Origin: Okapia johnstoni
Lineage: Eukaryota; Chordata; Mammalia; Artiodactyla; Giraffidae
Reading direction: 5' to 3'
Assembly: GCA_024291935.2 (NCBI GenBank)
Contig: CM044309.1
Coordinates: 7,564,001 to 7,628,000 of the forward strand
DNA length: 64,000 bases
Part shown: piece by piece, positions 22,526-33,488 of the stretch
How positions within the stretch are numbered: the stretch's first letter is position 1
Layout: every line of letters starts with the position of its first letter
Notes under the pieces: generated by a model
Told to the model about the DNA's origin: nothing
What the model saw: only the letters and a program-made list of their open reading frames with translations
The model's database searches: none
Translations under genes and position numbers: made by a program

Positions 22526-23423
22526 GGAGGGCTTAATTTGATTGTGCATGGTGTAAGTATGAGGGTCAGTTTTATCTCAAGCTGTTTTCTTGTTGTATTT
22601 TGTTTTCCTGTCTAAAATACCTTAGCCATGAGTCCTTGAGGGAAGATAAACAGAGTGGTGATAAAACAGAAAACAGAACATTTCAAACTGTGTTTTTTTT
22701 TTAGGAGTCAGTTCTTTCTAACAGACATGTTGGAAGACACATAACTTGCTAAATCAGCAAAAAAAAGTAGTTTGATGACCTTGTGTGAATGGATGACATA
22801 TATTAATTCTTTTAGCAAGTATTTGTTTAACTTTGCTACACTTCCAATATTTTGATAAGGAGTGAAGATGATATGAAGACATGAAAGAGAAGATCCCAAT
22901 CCTCTGGTAGCCTCCAGTCTAATGAGGAAGAAGGACAGGAGAGGAAGGGTGTGTAACATGCTCTTAGGGCAATGGCAGATGTATTCATATATGTGACACT
23001 GTAGACTGACTGATTAAAGTGAGAGGGTCTGAGTTCATACTCCAGGAGCCCTAGCTGCCCACTGAGGTTTGCTTATGACATTTCACTAACAATAGACCTT
23101 GAGGGAAACACCTAGTTCAGGATATAAACAAACAGGTAAAATAAAGTTTTAAACAGGTACATTATATAATTGGACTTCCAAGAGACTTATTTCACAATAG
23201 TGTTTTATTCCAGCAGAAATGAGAATAAGTTTACCTTTAAAGGTTTCCTAATATGCTCATAGGTTTAGTACCACCCCAGCTGATTGAATTTAGAAACACA
23301 CGACAGTAAGTAATCTGTTTGTTTTATTACATAAATCTGAATGTGGGTAAAGAGAGGATGTCAAGTCTTCTTTTCCTCTGTAGATGCCTAATAGGTGTTA
23401 ATATAAAATAGAGGATTATTGTG
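22526..23423. other. Mostly unassigned; possible old repeat at 22846-22960
   Basis: 'gatcccaatcctctggtagcctccagtctaatgagg' resembles a widespread old mammalian repeat ('…ccctcaaggagctcacagtctagtgg…') whose name I cannot fix. The rest shows nothing recognised. Confidence 0.4.
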
Positions 23424-23550
23424 GAGAAGGAAATGGCAACCCACTCCAGTGTTCTTGCCTGGAGAATCCCAGGGACGGCGGAGCCTGGTGGGCTGCCATC
23501 TATGGGGTCGCACAGAGTTGGACACGACTGAAGTGACTTAGCAGCAGCAG
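23424..23550 (+). mobile_element. Bov-A2 half unit
   Basis: Second monomer type of Bov-A2 ('ggagaaggaaatggcaacccactccag' to 'gacttagcagcagcagcag'), ending in its typical CAG run. Confidence 0.95.
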
Positions 23551-23551
23551 C

Positions 23552-23680
23552 AGCATATAATATATAATATATATTATTTATTAATATATAATATATATTA
23601 TACAATAATATAATAATATAAATATTTATATATTAATATAGAAATATTAATATGTATAGAAATGTATATATAACTATAAT
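23552..23680. repeat. AT-rich (TATAA)n tract
   Basis: Low-complexity TATAA/ATATT units directly after the SINE tail. Confidence 0.85.
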
Positions 23681-24004
23681 AGTAGAACTGTTTACTCAGA
23701 TCACAATTGCTTTCCACCATTTTTCCTGCTTTGTGACTTTTTTGTGCAAAATTACATTTCTCCAATCACATGTGTTTGCTCTCCTTTCTCATTTAAAAAC
23801 AAAATATTGGAACATCTAAATTCCCTGTATTTAGACATGGATTCAGAACTGTTCCCTGTTGACCAGCTCAGGTTTGAAGGGTCCAGTCCTCCGAGGATTT
23901 TCTGAACTGCCCTTCCTTTTTGGTGTGTTTTCCTCACGTGAATCGAGATATTTCACCTTGTATCACACAGAAATGTTTATCAGAATGTGAGATGTCTCCT
24001 CACT

Positions 24005-24120
24005 TCTTGACAAAACTCTTCCCTCAGTCTGGAAGGTTTTCCCTACTGTCCACTTTGACTTAATTAACTCCTACTCCAAATTAAAATGTTGATTCCTTTC
24101 CTCAACCCTCCTTCCCCAAT
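24005..24120 (+). repeat. L2-like fragment
   Basis: 'cttccctcagtctggaaggttttccctactgtcc' and 'ttaattaactcctactccaaattaaa' follow the L2 3' region ('tgcctggaatgccct…', 'caaactcctactcatcc…'). Tentative. Confidence 0.4.
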
Positions 24121-25138
24121 CTCCTCCCACGATACAATCATAGACTTGGGAACTTGCAGAAAATATTACTCTAGATCCAGGCAATTTTGGTTGGTTCTAT
24201 TTAGCAATTTAGTGTTTTTCTCCTCTAGTTGATAGGGTAAGGGTCAGGATGAAGATGAAGATGAGAGTAGGGAAGGAAAGCCCTTTAGTGTCCCTCCTCC
24301 TTCACTCTGCATCACCTGTGAGAAAGCCCCTTTCCAACCCACAAAAGGTTAGAAAAAAATTACTTTGGGAGTGGCCTAGCTGGAAATATAAAATAAATTT
24401 CTACTATGATCTTCTTAGAAGCACAAGATAATTTTCTCTCAACTGGTAATTACTTCTGCTTCAAAATAACTTTTTCCCTACTTCTGCCCATTCTTGATTC
24501 TTCCCTAAATATATTCATTATCAAGCTATTAATTCCTCTTTCTGAAATATTCCTTCTCTTCCTTTCCCCAAGACAATGACCTAAAATAATCCTCCTTTTT
24601 TTTTTCTCTTTACAACATGCCATCATTTCTTATACTTTAATGAGTAATCTTGTTCCTTGGTGACTTTTCTCCAGTTCTGGCTCTGGGGCCTCAGGGCCTG
24701 GGGCTCAGAAATCTTTCTGGGAAGGCCTATTAATGTTCTTTTGGGTTTTGGTTGTGGTTTCCTGAAACCTGTTTCTCTCAAAACTGTATTTACTCTTTTG
24801 TTATGCATTGAAACTTGCTATTAAATTACATTTTGACATATAATTCTCCATTCCTTTGTAGATGATATTTACTCTTTCTGAAATCTCTAGTTACTACTAC
24901 TCCTTGCTACTATTGTGATATTTCAAAAATATGTGCTTTGGTGAGATATCTTTCTCATTCTGTTGTACTAGGTACTCGATGAGCCCTTTTAATCAGTAGA
25001 ATAATGTATAATCACTCTAAGAAATTTTCTTCTACAAGTGATTTATGAAGTATTATATTTGATGGTTAAGAATGAGAGTTCTGGAGTTCTGAAGTATACC
25101 ATTTGATATTAAGCAATTTAAAAAAATATTTCTTAATC
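24121..25138. other. Unassigned 1-kb stretch
   Basis: No gene or confidently recognised repeat. Pyrimidine-rich around 24480-24720. Confidence 0.45.
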
Positions 25139-25568
25139 AGCCATAAAAGAGAATGAAATAGTGCCATTTGCAGCAACATGGAAGGACCTAGAGATTATCA
25201 TACTAAATGAAATAAATCAGGCAGAGAAAGACAAATATTATATCACTTATATGTGGAATCTAAAAAATAGTACAAATTTCTTATTTACAAACAGAAACAG
25301 ATTCACCGACACAGACGATCATTACCAAAGGAGAAGGGAAGGAGGAATACATTGGAAGTATGGGATTAACAGGTGCACACTACCATACACAAAACAGATA
25401 GATAACAATGCCTTACTGCATAGCACAGGGAACTACATTCACTGTCTTGTGATAAGCTACAATGGAAAAGAATAAGATATATATATTTTGTATATATATG
25501 TATGTATATGTACAAGCAAATGACTTTGTTGTGCGCCTGAAACTAACACAATACTGTAAATCAACTAT
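25139..25568 (+). mobile_element. L1 ORF2 end and 3' UTR
   Basis: The reading frame 25161-25475 begins MPFAATWKDLEIIILNEINQ, the extreme C-terminus of L1 ORF2. The artiodactyl L1 3' UTR follows ('cactgtcttgtgataagctacaatgg', 'gcgcctgaaactaacacaatactg'). A SINE interrupts it at 25569; a short remainder follows from 25789. Confidence 0.92.
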
Positions 25569-25777
25569 TTGCTGTCGTTGTTTAGTCGCTAAGTTATGTC
25601 CAACTCTTTGTGACCCCACGGACAGTAACCTGTCAGGCTCCTCACGGGGTTTTCCAGGCAAGGATCCTGAGGTGGGTTTCCACTTCCTTTTCCAGGGAAT
25701 CTACCTGATACAAGGATTGAACCTCTCCTCTGGCACTGGCAGGTGAATCCTTTACCACTGAGCCACCTGCGAAGCCC
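25569..25777 (-). mobile_element. Bov-tA SINE nested in L1 3' UTR
   Basis: Complement of Bov-tA, flanked by a perfect 11-bp duplication AAATCAACTAT (25558-25568 and 25778-25788), which is L1 3' UTR sequence. Confidence 0.96.
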
Positions 25778-25854
25778 AAATCAACTATAGTTCAATTTTT
25801 CAAAAGCAGCCACAGAAAATCTGTAAACAAACGAAATAATATTTCTGTTTCTCC

Positions 25855-25965
25855 GCTTCCTTGTCTGAAAATTGCGATAATAATGTGACTATCTCACCGA
25901 GGTCTTGCGGGGTTAAGCAATTTTAATTTTATTGAAAAGTACTTAGAAATACATGACTGCTATTG
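25855..25965 (+). repeat. MIR SINE fragment
   Basis: 'ttgtctgaaaattgcgataataatgtgactatctcaccgaggtcttgcggggttaagc' keeps the order of the MIR 3' core (tcatctgtaaaatggggataataatagtacctacctcatagg). Confidence 0.7.
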
Positions 25966-26244
25966 TTCTAGAGAACTCTGCAATAGTGGTCATCCATTTT
26001 AAAAAAATTGCTATGAGATTTTATGTAAATATGACGGATGGAAGCAGTTGATTTTTCCAAAATATCTCTGAAATAGATAGGTGTAATGAGATTGCCTTTT
26101 ATCTTCTTTATTTTTTTTTTATTTTTTAAATTATTAAAGTATGATAACACATTTACAGGAGACTTGGAAATTATAGAGCAAGGTTACACATAGTTATACT
26201 ATATATTACAATTATTTTTTTAAGTGGGTAAAAATTTTTAGTTG

Positions 26245-26530
26245 AAATTTCAATATCAAACTCAAAGATCAATAGACTGAATAGACAGAAAAGCAGACCT
26301 GAGAAGCACTATGAACCAATTCAACATAATTAAGATTTATACAATTTTCACACAGGATGCAAATTCTATTCAAGTTTTATTCATAGACTACAAGCCAGGA
26401 GACACTGGAACATATCCATAGGCATAAAACAAGGTACAAAATTTCATGGTCTATAGGTATTGAAATCATAAGAGTCTGTCCTCTTATCATGTGGAATTAT
26501 GTTACAAATCTATATCAAAAGCTTTTTGAA
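26245..26530 (+). mobile_element. Old L1 ORF2 endonuclease-region fragment
   Basis: 'agatcaatagactgaatagacagaaaagc', 'ccaattcaacataattaagatttatac', 'ggcataaaacaaggtac' and 'attgaaatcataagagtctgtcctc' line up in order with the DNA of the L1 ORF2 endonuclease domain. No open frame remains. Confidence 0.7.
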
Positions 26531-27582
26531 AATAACTCACATATTTTAAGTGCAAAGTTATGTTTATCTGAGGCCAGATTTACCCATCTGCCATTTACCA
26601 CCTTGCCCTTCATAAACTTTGCAGTTGAACAAAGACATTTCCTGATGGTTTCATGAATCTTTTCTATTCTTTCAATGCTTCAATGCTTTGCCAAAGGAGA
26701 ACCTTCACTCTGCATACTGATCTTACACATTTCTTTTGGCCATGCCAGAGAAGAGAACATTAAAATCCATCACTAAGTGACATTATTTGCATTTGTGGCC
26801 TCTCTTTGGAGGCCACTGTACTCATAAAACAATGAATTGATTAGATTCACTCAAAAGAGGAGTTGTTCATTTATGACAGATGTAATATTGATCATATCCT
26901 TCATTTAATAAGTCATCCAAGTATAATTCAATGCAAGTTACTAGTATAAATTACCATCCATATTCAAGAACAACAGCATAAAAAATTTCATGTTGCAATG
27001 TAAACAGAGGGCAGCTTCTACAGCAGGACTGGGCACTTCTGCTGTGAGAAGTGACAGAAGTCTGGTCTTTGTGAGAAAATCAGATCATGCAAGTCTAGCT
27101 CCATCTGGCTGTGAGTGATTTGTGATCAAACAGGTAACAGTAGGGAAAGGATGGAAGTGCTTTGAAAAGGTCTACCAAGTCTGTCCTCTCTATCACTACA
27201 CAGATCTTTCCCACTGTGTCCCTCTGTAATGGATTTGTGCTTATTCTAAGTCACTGTGATTTAGAACATAGGCAGTAACATCTGTTCTTTTCAGAGCGTA
27301 GATGCCAATGAACTGGCAGACAACCTGAGAATAGTTGAGAGAACCAGTGGGAAAAAGATCAAAATCTAAATGAAGTGAATATTCCGAACAGAATGTCAAA
27401 TGTAGAAGTATAGATTATATGTAGTATGATTATAAGCTATAGAAGCTGGCGAAGAAAAAAAAACATGTAAAAGCAGAATTAGACTCACTGTTTTTATTTC
27501 TGTACCTCTAACTTTCTATTTTACCACCACAAATTGGCACACACCACATTACTAAGGAACTGCCCTCACTTCAATCACTTTT
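26531..27582. other. Unassigned 1-kb stretch
   Basis: No recognised gene or repeat. Composition is more balanced than in the flanks, with no frame above about 60 codons. Confidence 0.5.
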
Positions 27583-28270
27583 TGTTGTCCATTTGCTCAG
27601 TTGTGTCTGACTTTTTGCGACTGCATGGACTGAAGCACTCCAGGTTTTCCTATCTTTTACTATTCCCCAGAGTTTGCTCAAACTCATGTCCACTGAGTCG
27701 ATGATGCCATACAATTTTACAACCATCTTATCCTCTGTTGCCGCCTTATCATCCTGCCTTCAATCTGTCCCAGCATCAGGGTCTTTTCCAATTAGTTGGC
27801 TTTTCGCATCAGGTGGACAAAATATTGGAGCTTCAGCATCAGCATCAGTCCTTCCAATGAATATTCAGGGTTGATTTCCTTCAGGATTGGCTGGTTTGAT
27901 CTTCTTGCTGTCCAAAGGACTCTTAAGAATCTTCTCCAGCACCGCAATCGAAGGCATCATTTCTTGGGCACTCTGCCTTCTTTATGGTCCAGCTCTCACA
28001 ACCCTTTGTGACCACTGGGAAGACTGTAGCCTTGACAGTATGGACTTTTGATGGCAGAGTAACGTCTCTGCTTTTCAACACGCTGTCTAGGTTTGTCATA
28101 GCTTTCCCCCAAGAAGCAAACGTCTTCTGATTTCATGGCTGCAGTCACTATCCCCAATGATTTTCAAGCTCAAGAAGAAGAAATTTGTCACTACTTCCAC
28201 CTTTTCCCCCTCCATTTGCCATGAAGTAATGAGGCCAGATGCCATAATCTTAGTTTTTTGTAATATTTAG
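27583..28270 (-). mobile_element. Old BovB LINE 3' part
   Basis: Complement of BovB from 'ttgctcagttgtgtctgac' back to 'gccataatcttagttttttg'. Diverged and of the older tail type (no CAGTT units). Confidence 0.92.
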
Positions 28271-28279
28271 TTTCAACAC

Positions 28280-28518
28280 AGTCATTAAAATGGCCATAAT
28301 CCATAACACTGGCAACACCAAATGCTGACTGAGGTGTCAGCAACAGGAACCCTCCTTTATTGGTGACGGAAATGCAAAATCATTTTTGAAGACAGTTTGA
28401 TTTTTTTTTTAACAAAACTAAGCATATTTTTACCATATAATCTTAAAAGTTATGTTCCTTGGTATCATCTCAAAAGAGCTGACAACTTATGTCCAGAACA
28501 AAGTCCTGCACACAGATA
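28280..28518 (+). mobile_element. Old L1M LINE 3' region, left arm of a nest
   Basis: 'attaaaatggccataatccataacactggcaacacc' to 'ctgcacacagatatt' is L1 ORF2-end/3' sequence. It resumes at 33974 ('tatagctgtttcataattgccaaaacttgg'), so everything between was inserted later: BovB, mariner and the contents of the mariner. Confidence 0.88.
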
Positions 28519-28792
28519 TTCAGTTCAGTTCAGTTGCTCAGTCGTGTCCAACTCTTTGCAACCCCATGGACTACAGCACTCCAGGCTTCCCTGTGCATCC
28601 CCAACTCCCAGAGCTTGCTCAAACTCATGTCCATTGAGTCGGTGATGCCATCCAACCATCTCATCCTCTGTTGTCCTCTTCTCCTCCTGACTTCAATCTT
28701 TCCCAGCATCAGGGTCTTTTCCAGTGAGTCAGTTCTTCGCATCAGGTGGCCGAAGTATTGGAGCTTCTGCTTCAGCATCAGTCCTTCCAATG
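28519..28792 (-). mobile_element. BovB LINE tail fragment
   Basis: Complement of the last ~270 bases of BovB. Flanked by CACACAGATA (28509-28518) and CAGGCAGATA (28793-28802; two mismatches). The right copy ends at the TA that borders the mariner, so BovB probably landed beside an already present mariner. Confidence 0.93.
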
Positions 28793-28802
28793 CAGGCAGA
28801 TA

Positions 28803-29261
28803 GTGGGTTGTCCCAAATTTTAATTTGGTTTTTTAAGTAAAAATAAAATAATTTTTAATTTTCACCAAGAACTCTATTGAACAACACATTCACTGTTTTG
28901 TTCCACCACCTTCTGCCATTTTCCAGGCAACTTCATAGTTACATCTTCCAAAAACTTAATCTTTTTGAGCAAACAAATATTCCAAGTGCCTTCTACTGTC
29001 TTCCAGAGAAATAAATTTTTTTCCATTAAAAGAATTTTGTAAAAACCAAAATGAATGGAAATCCAGAGGTTAAGTGTCTAGTAAATACAGTGGATGGATC
29101 ACAATTTACCAGCTAAGCTGCAACAGTTTTTTCCTGGTCATCAAAGAAATATGCAGTCTTGATTATCCTGATGGAAGATTATAAGTTTTCTGTTGGCTAA
29201 CTTGGACACATTTTGTTGAGTGTTACTCTGAGTTGGTTTGTTTGGGAACAGTACTTGTATT
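28803..29261 (-). mobile_element. Hsmar1-like mariner, 3' part
   Basis: Left end is TA (28801-28802) then GTGGGTTGTCCC, the mariner terminal repeat. The complement then reads back through the C-terminal transposase region (catalytic blocks at about 29090-29190). It stops within 'gaacagtacttgtatt' at 29261 and resumes at 32966. Net length with the other parts is about 1.2 kb, close to the 1.29 kb of Hsmar1. Confidence 0.93.
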
Positions 29262-29278
29262 TTTTTTTCTTGAATAAT

Positions 29279-29284
29279 TTTATT
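29279..29284 (-). terminator. Polyadenylation signal AATAAA of the chimeric insert
   Basis: TTTATT on the plus strand is AATAAA on the minus strand, about 10 bases before the A-tail (T-run 29260-29268). Canonical spacing supports a processed RNA origin. Confidence 0.75.
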
Positions 29285-30079
29285 GTATCATTTGGTTTTG
29301 GTTTTTAAGGAAAAGACAGTGCATAGCTTAGCATCTGGAAATAATGCGAATATTTACAAAGCTATACTGAGAGGTGATTGAAAAGTTTTTTTTGTCACCT
29401 GAATTAACTCGTATCTCCAAATGAATCTTGGTCAAAATGACTCAATGGACATCTTTGGAGTTAAAGGACATTTACAAATTCAGAAACACTTATCAATAAG
29501 CAACAAAATACATGAATAAATTTTGTACAACAGTGGAGGATGACCTTGAAATTAAGCATATTAGCTTAAAATAAAACAATATGCATTACGCTGCAGTAAA
29601 GTTCTCCTTTCCTCTCTCCTCACAGTCTTTCTTTTTAAATTGAATTAATTTTTAAATGAAGCAAAGATGAATATTTTTAATGATAACAGGTACAATTCAC
29701 AAAGAAGATAGACATCATAAATCATTAGACACCTAAAAGCAAAGAAAAAAAGATACATAAATCAAAAATCAGAAGAAATAGAAGGAAAAAGAAAAACATA
29801 TATAATCATAGTGAGACATATTAACATTTCTCTGAGAATATTTTATCAAGTGCAGAAAAAAATAAAAGCAGCTTGAATGATGTCATTAATAATTTAAATG
29901 CAATAAATTTCTATTTCTATTAATTTATATTATTCTCATATACTACACAAATATATTTAAAAGTTTTTATCTCATACATTATTATTAGGTGTCCATAGGA
30001 CATTTAGAAAAACTGGCAAAAAGATAAACGTTACTAAATTTCATAAAGTAGAATTTTTTGTGATTTAATTATACATATA

Positions 30080-30190
30080 CTTATATTATTTTTGAAATTA
30101 TTTTCCATTACAGGTTATTATAAGATATTGACTATAGTTCCCTGTGCTACACAGTAAACCTTTGTTGCTGTTGCATATCTATTTTTTTAA
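30080..30190 (-). mobile_element. Old L1 3' UTR piece inside the passenger segment
   Basis: 'caggttattataagatattgactatagttccctgtgctacacagtaaacctttgttgctg' is the complement of a well-known artiodactyl L1 3' UTR block ('…tagcacagggaactata…'). Confidence 0.7.
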
Positions 30191-30477
30191 ATTATAAAAA
30201 TAGCATTCTATTCATAATAAGTCAAACAAGTGGAATCAAAATGTCATAAATTTTTTAGCTAGGCAAAATTCCTAATTTTCTAAAATATATGTTAGACATA
30301 TTATTTGTATGTATGTATACAACAGATTTTCTACTTTGCTTAAGCTTGAGAAAGAACATAAAAAAAGTGATGGAGAAGTTGGAAAACATAAACTAAATTA
30401 GATGAGAGCACTGAATATGAAATGGGAAAAGTGAAACAAGCTAGATAAAGTAAAACGTCCTCATATTGTCCAGTTGT

Positions 30478-30645
30478 TTTTAAATATGGCTGCTCATTAG
30501 AAACATCTGGAACTCTAGTCAAAAAAAGAAGCAATACCTGGACGTTTGTATTTTTCCAAGATACAAGATAATTCTGATTATTATACAAGATAATTCAGAA
30601 TTCCAAGATAATTCTGATATGCATCTGGATTTTAAAAAGTGATTA
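30478..30645 (+). repeat. MER5-like hAT fragment
   Basis: 'gctgctcattagaaacatctggaactctagtcaaaaa' to 'aattctgatatgcatctgga' follows MER5-type elements. The repeated 'caagataattctgat' units suggest a small local duplication. Confidence 0.55.
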
Positions 30646-31408
30646 CAGATTTTTCTATAAAATGGTAGCTTTGATGATATAGAATTCTATTATTTTTCTG
30701 TTGACCAATCATGATACAATGGTATTAAATGAGTAATAGTTACATCATCGCAATAGTGAAAGATGTTTATCAGTTTTCACAATCAATAGCCAGACAAAAA
30801 TAAAAGATAATTACAATTGCAAGCCATAATGGCACATGATCAGCCTAACAATATAAAATAATTGCATGCAATTTGAGGAGTCAAATAGAGTGATGTTTTG
30901 CATACATGCACATGTTTTCATCTGCTCAGCCCCGTCTATGTCTTTTGGTTGGTGCATTTAATCTATTTACATTTAAGGCAATTATTGATATGTATGATCC
31001 TATTACTATTTTCCTAATTCTTTTGGGGCTTATTTTCTATAGGTAAATATCTTCCTTCTCTTGTTTCCTGCCTAGAGAAGTTCCTCTAGCATTTGTTGTA
31101 AAGCTGGTTTGGTTGTGCTGAATTCTCTTAACTTTTAGTTGTCTGGAAAGCTGTTGATTTCTCCATCAAATCTGAAGGAGAGTCTTACTGGGTAGAGTTT
31201 TCTTGGTTGTAGCTTCTTCTCTTTCATCATTTTAAATATATCATGTCATTCCCTTCTGCCTTGTAGAATTTCGGTTGAGAAAACAGTTGATAGCCTGATG
31301 GGCGTTCCCTTGAATGTTGTTGTTTTTCCTTTGTTGCATTTAATATTTTATCTCTGTCTTTAATTTCTGTCAGTTTGATTATGTGTCTCACTGTGTTCCT
31401 CCTCGGGT

Positions 31409-31857
31409 TTATCCTGCCTTGGACTCTATCCTGCCTGGGACTCTCTGTGATTCCTGGACTTGGTTGACTATTTCCTTTCTCATGTTAGAGAAGTTTTCAG
31501 CTATTACCTCTTCAAATACTTTCTCAGGCCCTTTCTCTCCCTCTTCTCCCTCTGGGACACCTATAATGCAAGTATTAGTGTGTTTCATGTTGTCCCAGAA
31601 GTCTCTTAGGCTGCCTTCATTTCTTTTCACTCTTTTCCCTATCATCTGTTCCGTGGCAGTGATTTCCACCATTCTGTCAACATTTCATGCATCTTCTCAT
31701 CTTTGCTTCCATTTTTTTTTCTAAGATCCTGAATCGTCTTCACTATCATTATTCTGAATTCTTTTTCTGGAAGGTTTCCTCTCTCCCTTTGATTTAGTTG
31801 TTTCTCTTGGGTTTCATCTTGCCCCTTCATCTGGGACATAACTTTCTGCCTTTTCAT
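31409..31857 (-). pseudogene. L1 ORF1 protein remnant, coiled coil deleted
   Basis: First frame 31857-31642 starts MKRQKVMSQMKGQDETQEKQ, then NLPEKEFRIMIVK, the L1 ORF1p N-terminal region. A deletion joins the KDEKMHEML block to the RMVEI block and shifts the frame, removing most of the coiled coil. Second frame 31672-31409 holds LRDFWDNMKHTNTCIIGVPE, the RRM-type domain start. The usual length is about 330 residues. Non-functional, so this RNA would have needed L1 proteins supplied by another copy. Confidence 0.85.
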
Positions 31858-32027
31858 GCTGGTTAACTTGCTGTAACGTGGCTTTTGTTTTAGTCGCTGT
31901 GGGGCTGTGGCGTTTCCTTCTGTCTGCCCTCTGCTGGAGGAGGCTAACAGTTCATTTTAGCTCCCTGATGGGAGGGACTGATGGTGGGAAAAACGGGGTC
32001 TTGCTCTGGTGGGCAGGGCCTTGCTCA

Positions 32028-32244
32028 TGTGTGACGTCACATCAGTTGTGTCTGACTGTTTGTGACCCTTTGGACCGTAGCTCTCTAAACTCCTCTGTCT
32101 GTGGGATTCTCCAGGCAAGAATACTGGAGTGGGTTGCCATTTCCTTCTCTAGGTGATCTTACCAACCCAGGGATCAAACCCACGTCTCTTAAGTCTTGTG
32201 CATTGGTGGGTGAGTTCTTTACCACTAGCACCACCTGGGAAGCC
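32028..32244 (-). mobile_element. Bov-tA SINE nested in the L1 5' UTR
   Basis: Complement of Bov-tA. The L1 sequence is contiguous around it, with a short TGCTCA duplication (32022-32027 and 32245-32250). It interrupts the L1 5' UTR after the chimeric insertion or in its source. Confidence 0.9.
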
Positions 32245-32965
32245 CTGCTCAGTAAAGCTTTAATTCAATTATCTGTTGATGGGAGGGGTTGGCCTGAGAC
32301 AACCCAGCCCTTCGGTCTGTGGTCTCTATGATCGGGTTGATGGTGACCTCCAAGAGAGTTTATGCCAAGGGGACCTTTCCAGACTGGTGCCCCCATCCCT
32401 GTGGTGAGGCCTGGCCAACCCCCAGCTCCACAGGAGAACCTCCAACACTAGCCGGTAGTTTTGGATCAATCTCCCATGGAGTTACTGCTCCTTTCCTCTG
32501 AGTCTTGGTCCATGCAAGGTTTTGTTTGCACCCTCCAAGTCTGGAGTCTTCCCCAGTCCTGTGGAAGTCTTGTAGTCAAATCCCTCTGGCCTTCAAGGTC
32601 AGATTCCCTGGGAATTCCCAGTCCCTTTGTCAGGTCTCCAGGCTGGGAATCCTGATGTGGGGTGCAGAACCTTCACAAAAGTGAAAGAACTTCTTTGGTG
32701 TTATTGTTCCCCAGTTTGAGGGTCATCCACTGGTGGGTATGGGGTTTGGTTAAATCACGATTGTGCCCCTCCTACCATCTCGCTGTGGTTTCTTCTTTCT
32801 CCTTGGATGTGGGGTATCTTTTTTTGGTGGGTTCCAGCATCCTCCCGTTGATAGTTGTTCAACAGCTGGTTGTGACTTCGGTGCTCTTGCAGGAGAACAT
32901 GAGCTCACGTTCATCTCCTCTGCCGTCTTGAACCAGAAGCTCCTCACAGTCTCAGTACTTGTATT

Positions 32966-33230
32966 AATTGGTTTTCTGGAAGGAGCTCTTAATAGAGGAC
33001 TCTCTTCTAATACCACTGTATACACAACAATGCCTTTTTTTTTTTTTGAATGAAGATTGGCCTTTGATGGTGGCTTATTTTGCCTGCCCCACAATCTCTT
33101 CTGTTCCACATTATTGTGTAGTGTCCGTTTTTCATTGCCTGTCACAATTTCTTTTAAAAATGAAATGTTTTCATCATGTTTAAGTTGAGAATATGGTCAC
33201 ATTATATTTAACTGGAAGTATAGTTAGGAA
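32966..33230 (-). mobile_element. Hsmar1-like mariner, middle part
   Basis: 'ctggaaggagctcttaatagaggactc' to 'tgaaatgttttcatcatgtttaag' is the complement of the mariner transposase middle region, continuing from 29261. The frame is broken, and a Bov-A2 interrupts it at 33231. Confidence 0.92.
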
Positions 33231-33488
33231 CCACACTCCAGTACTCTTGCCTGGAAACTCCCATGGATGGAGGAGCCTGGTAGGCTGCAGTTCATGGGGT
33301 CGCGAAGAGCCAGACATGGCTGAGTGACTTCACTTTCACTTTTCCCTTTCATGCACTGGAGAAGGAAATGGCAACCCACTCCGGCATTCTTGCCTGGAGA
33401 ATCCCAGGGATGGCAGAGCCTGGTGGGCTGCCGTCTATGGGTCGCACAGAGTCGGACACAACTGAAGCGACTTAGCAGCAGCAGCAGC
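33231..33488 (+). mobile_element. Bov-A2 SINE nested in mariner
   Basis: Full two-unit Bov-A2 ('cacactccagtactcttgcc' to 'gcgacttagcagcagcagcagc'), flanked by a perfect 11-bp duplication ATAGTTAGGAA (33220-33230 and 33489-33499). Confidence 0.97.

Larger units (their letters stand above)
29262..30904 (-). other. Passenger segment of the chimeric insert
   Basis: 1.64 kb between the L1 part and the A-tail. It holds a diverged L1 3' UTR piece (30080-30190, minus) and a MER5-like element (30478-30645), otherwise no recognised family. It carries the AATAAA used just before the A-tail. No long frame on the sense (minus) strand beyond 82 codons. Likely genomic sequence transcribed downstream of the source L1. 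Confidence 0.6.
29262..32952 (-). mobile_element. Chimeric retrotransposed insert led by an L1 5' end
   Basis: A 3.69-kb insertion in the mariner, bounded by a perfect 13-bp duplication CAGTACTTGTATT (29249-29261 and 32953-32965). On the minus strand it opens with an L1 5' end (32952 to about 30910) and ends with an A-run (T at 29260-29268) preceded by AATAAA at 29279-29284. Between about 30904 and 29262 most of the sequence is not recognisable as L1. A single target duplication means one insertion event, so the source RNA was a chimera. A Bov-tA (32028-32244) was added later. Confidence 0.8.
30910..32952 (-). mobile_element. L1 5' segment: 5' UTR, ORF1 and start of ORF2 region
   Basis: Minus-strand order: 5' terminus with CTTCTGGTTCAAGACGG (resembles the YY1-bearing start of mammalian L1s), about 0.88 kb of 5' UTR net of a SINE, a damaged ORF1 (31857-31400), then ORF1 C-terminal and inter-ORF sequence ending near 30910. 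Nearly all of ORF2 is missing. Intact 5' ends are rare because most L1 copies are 5'-truncated. Confidence 0.85.
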
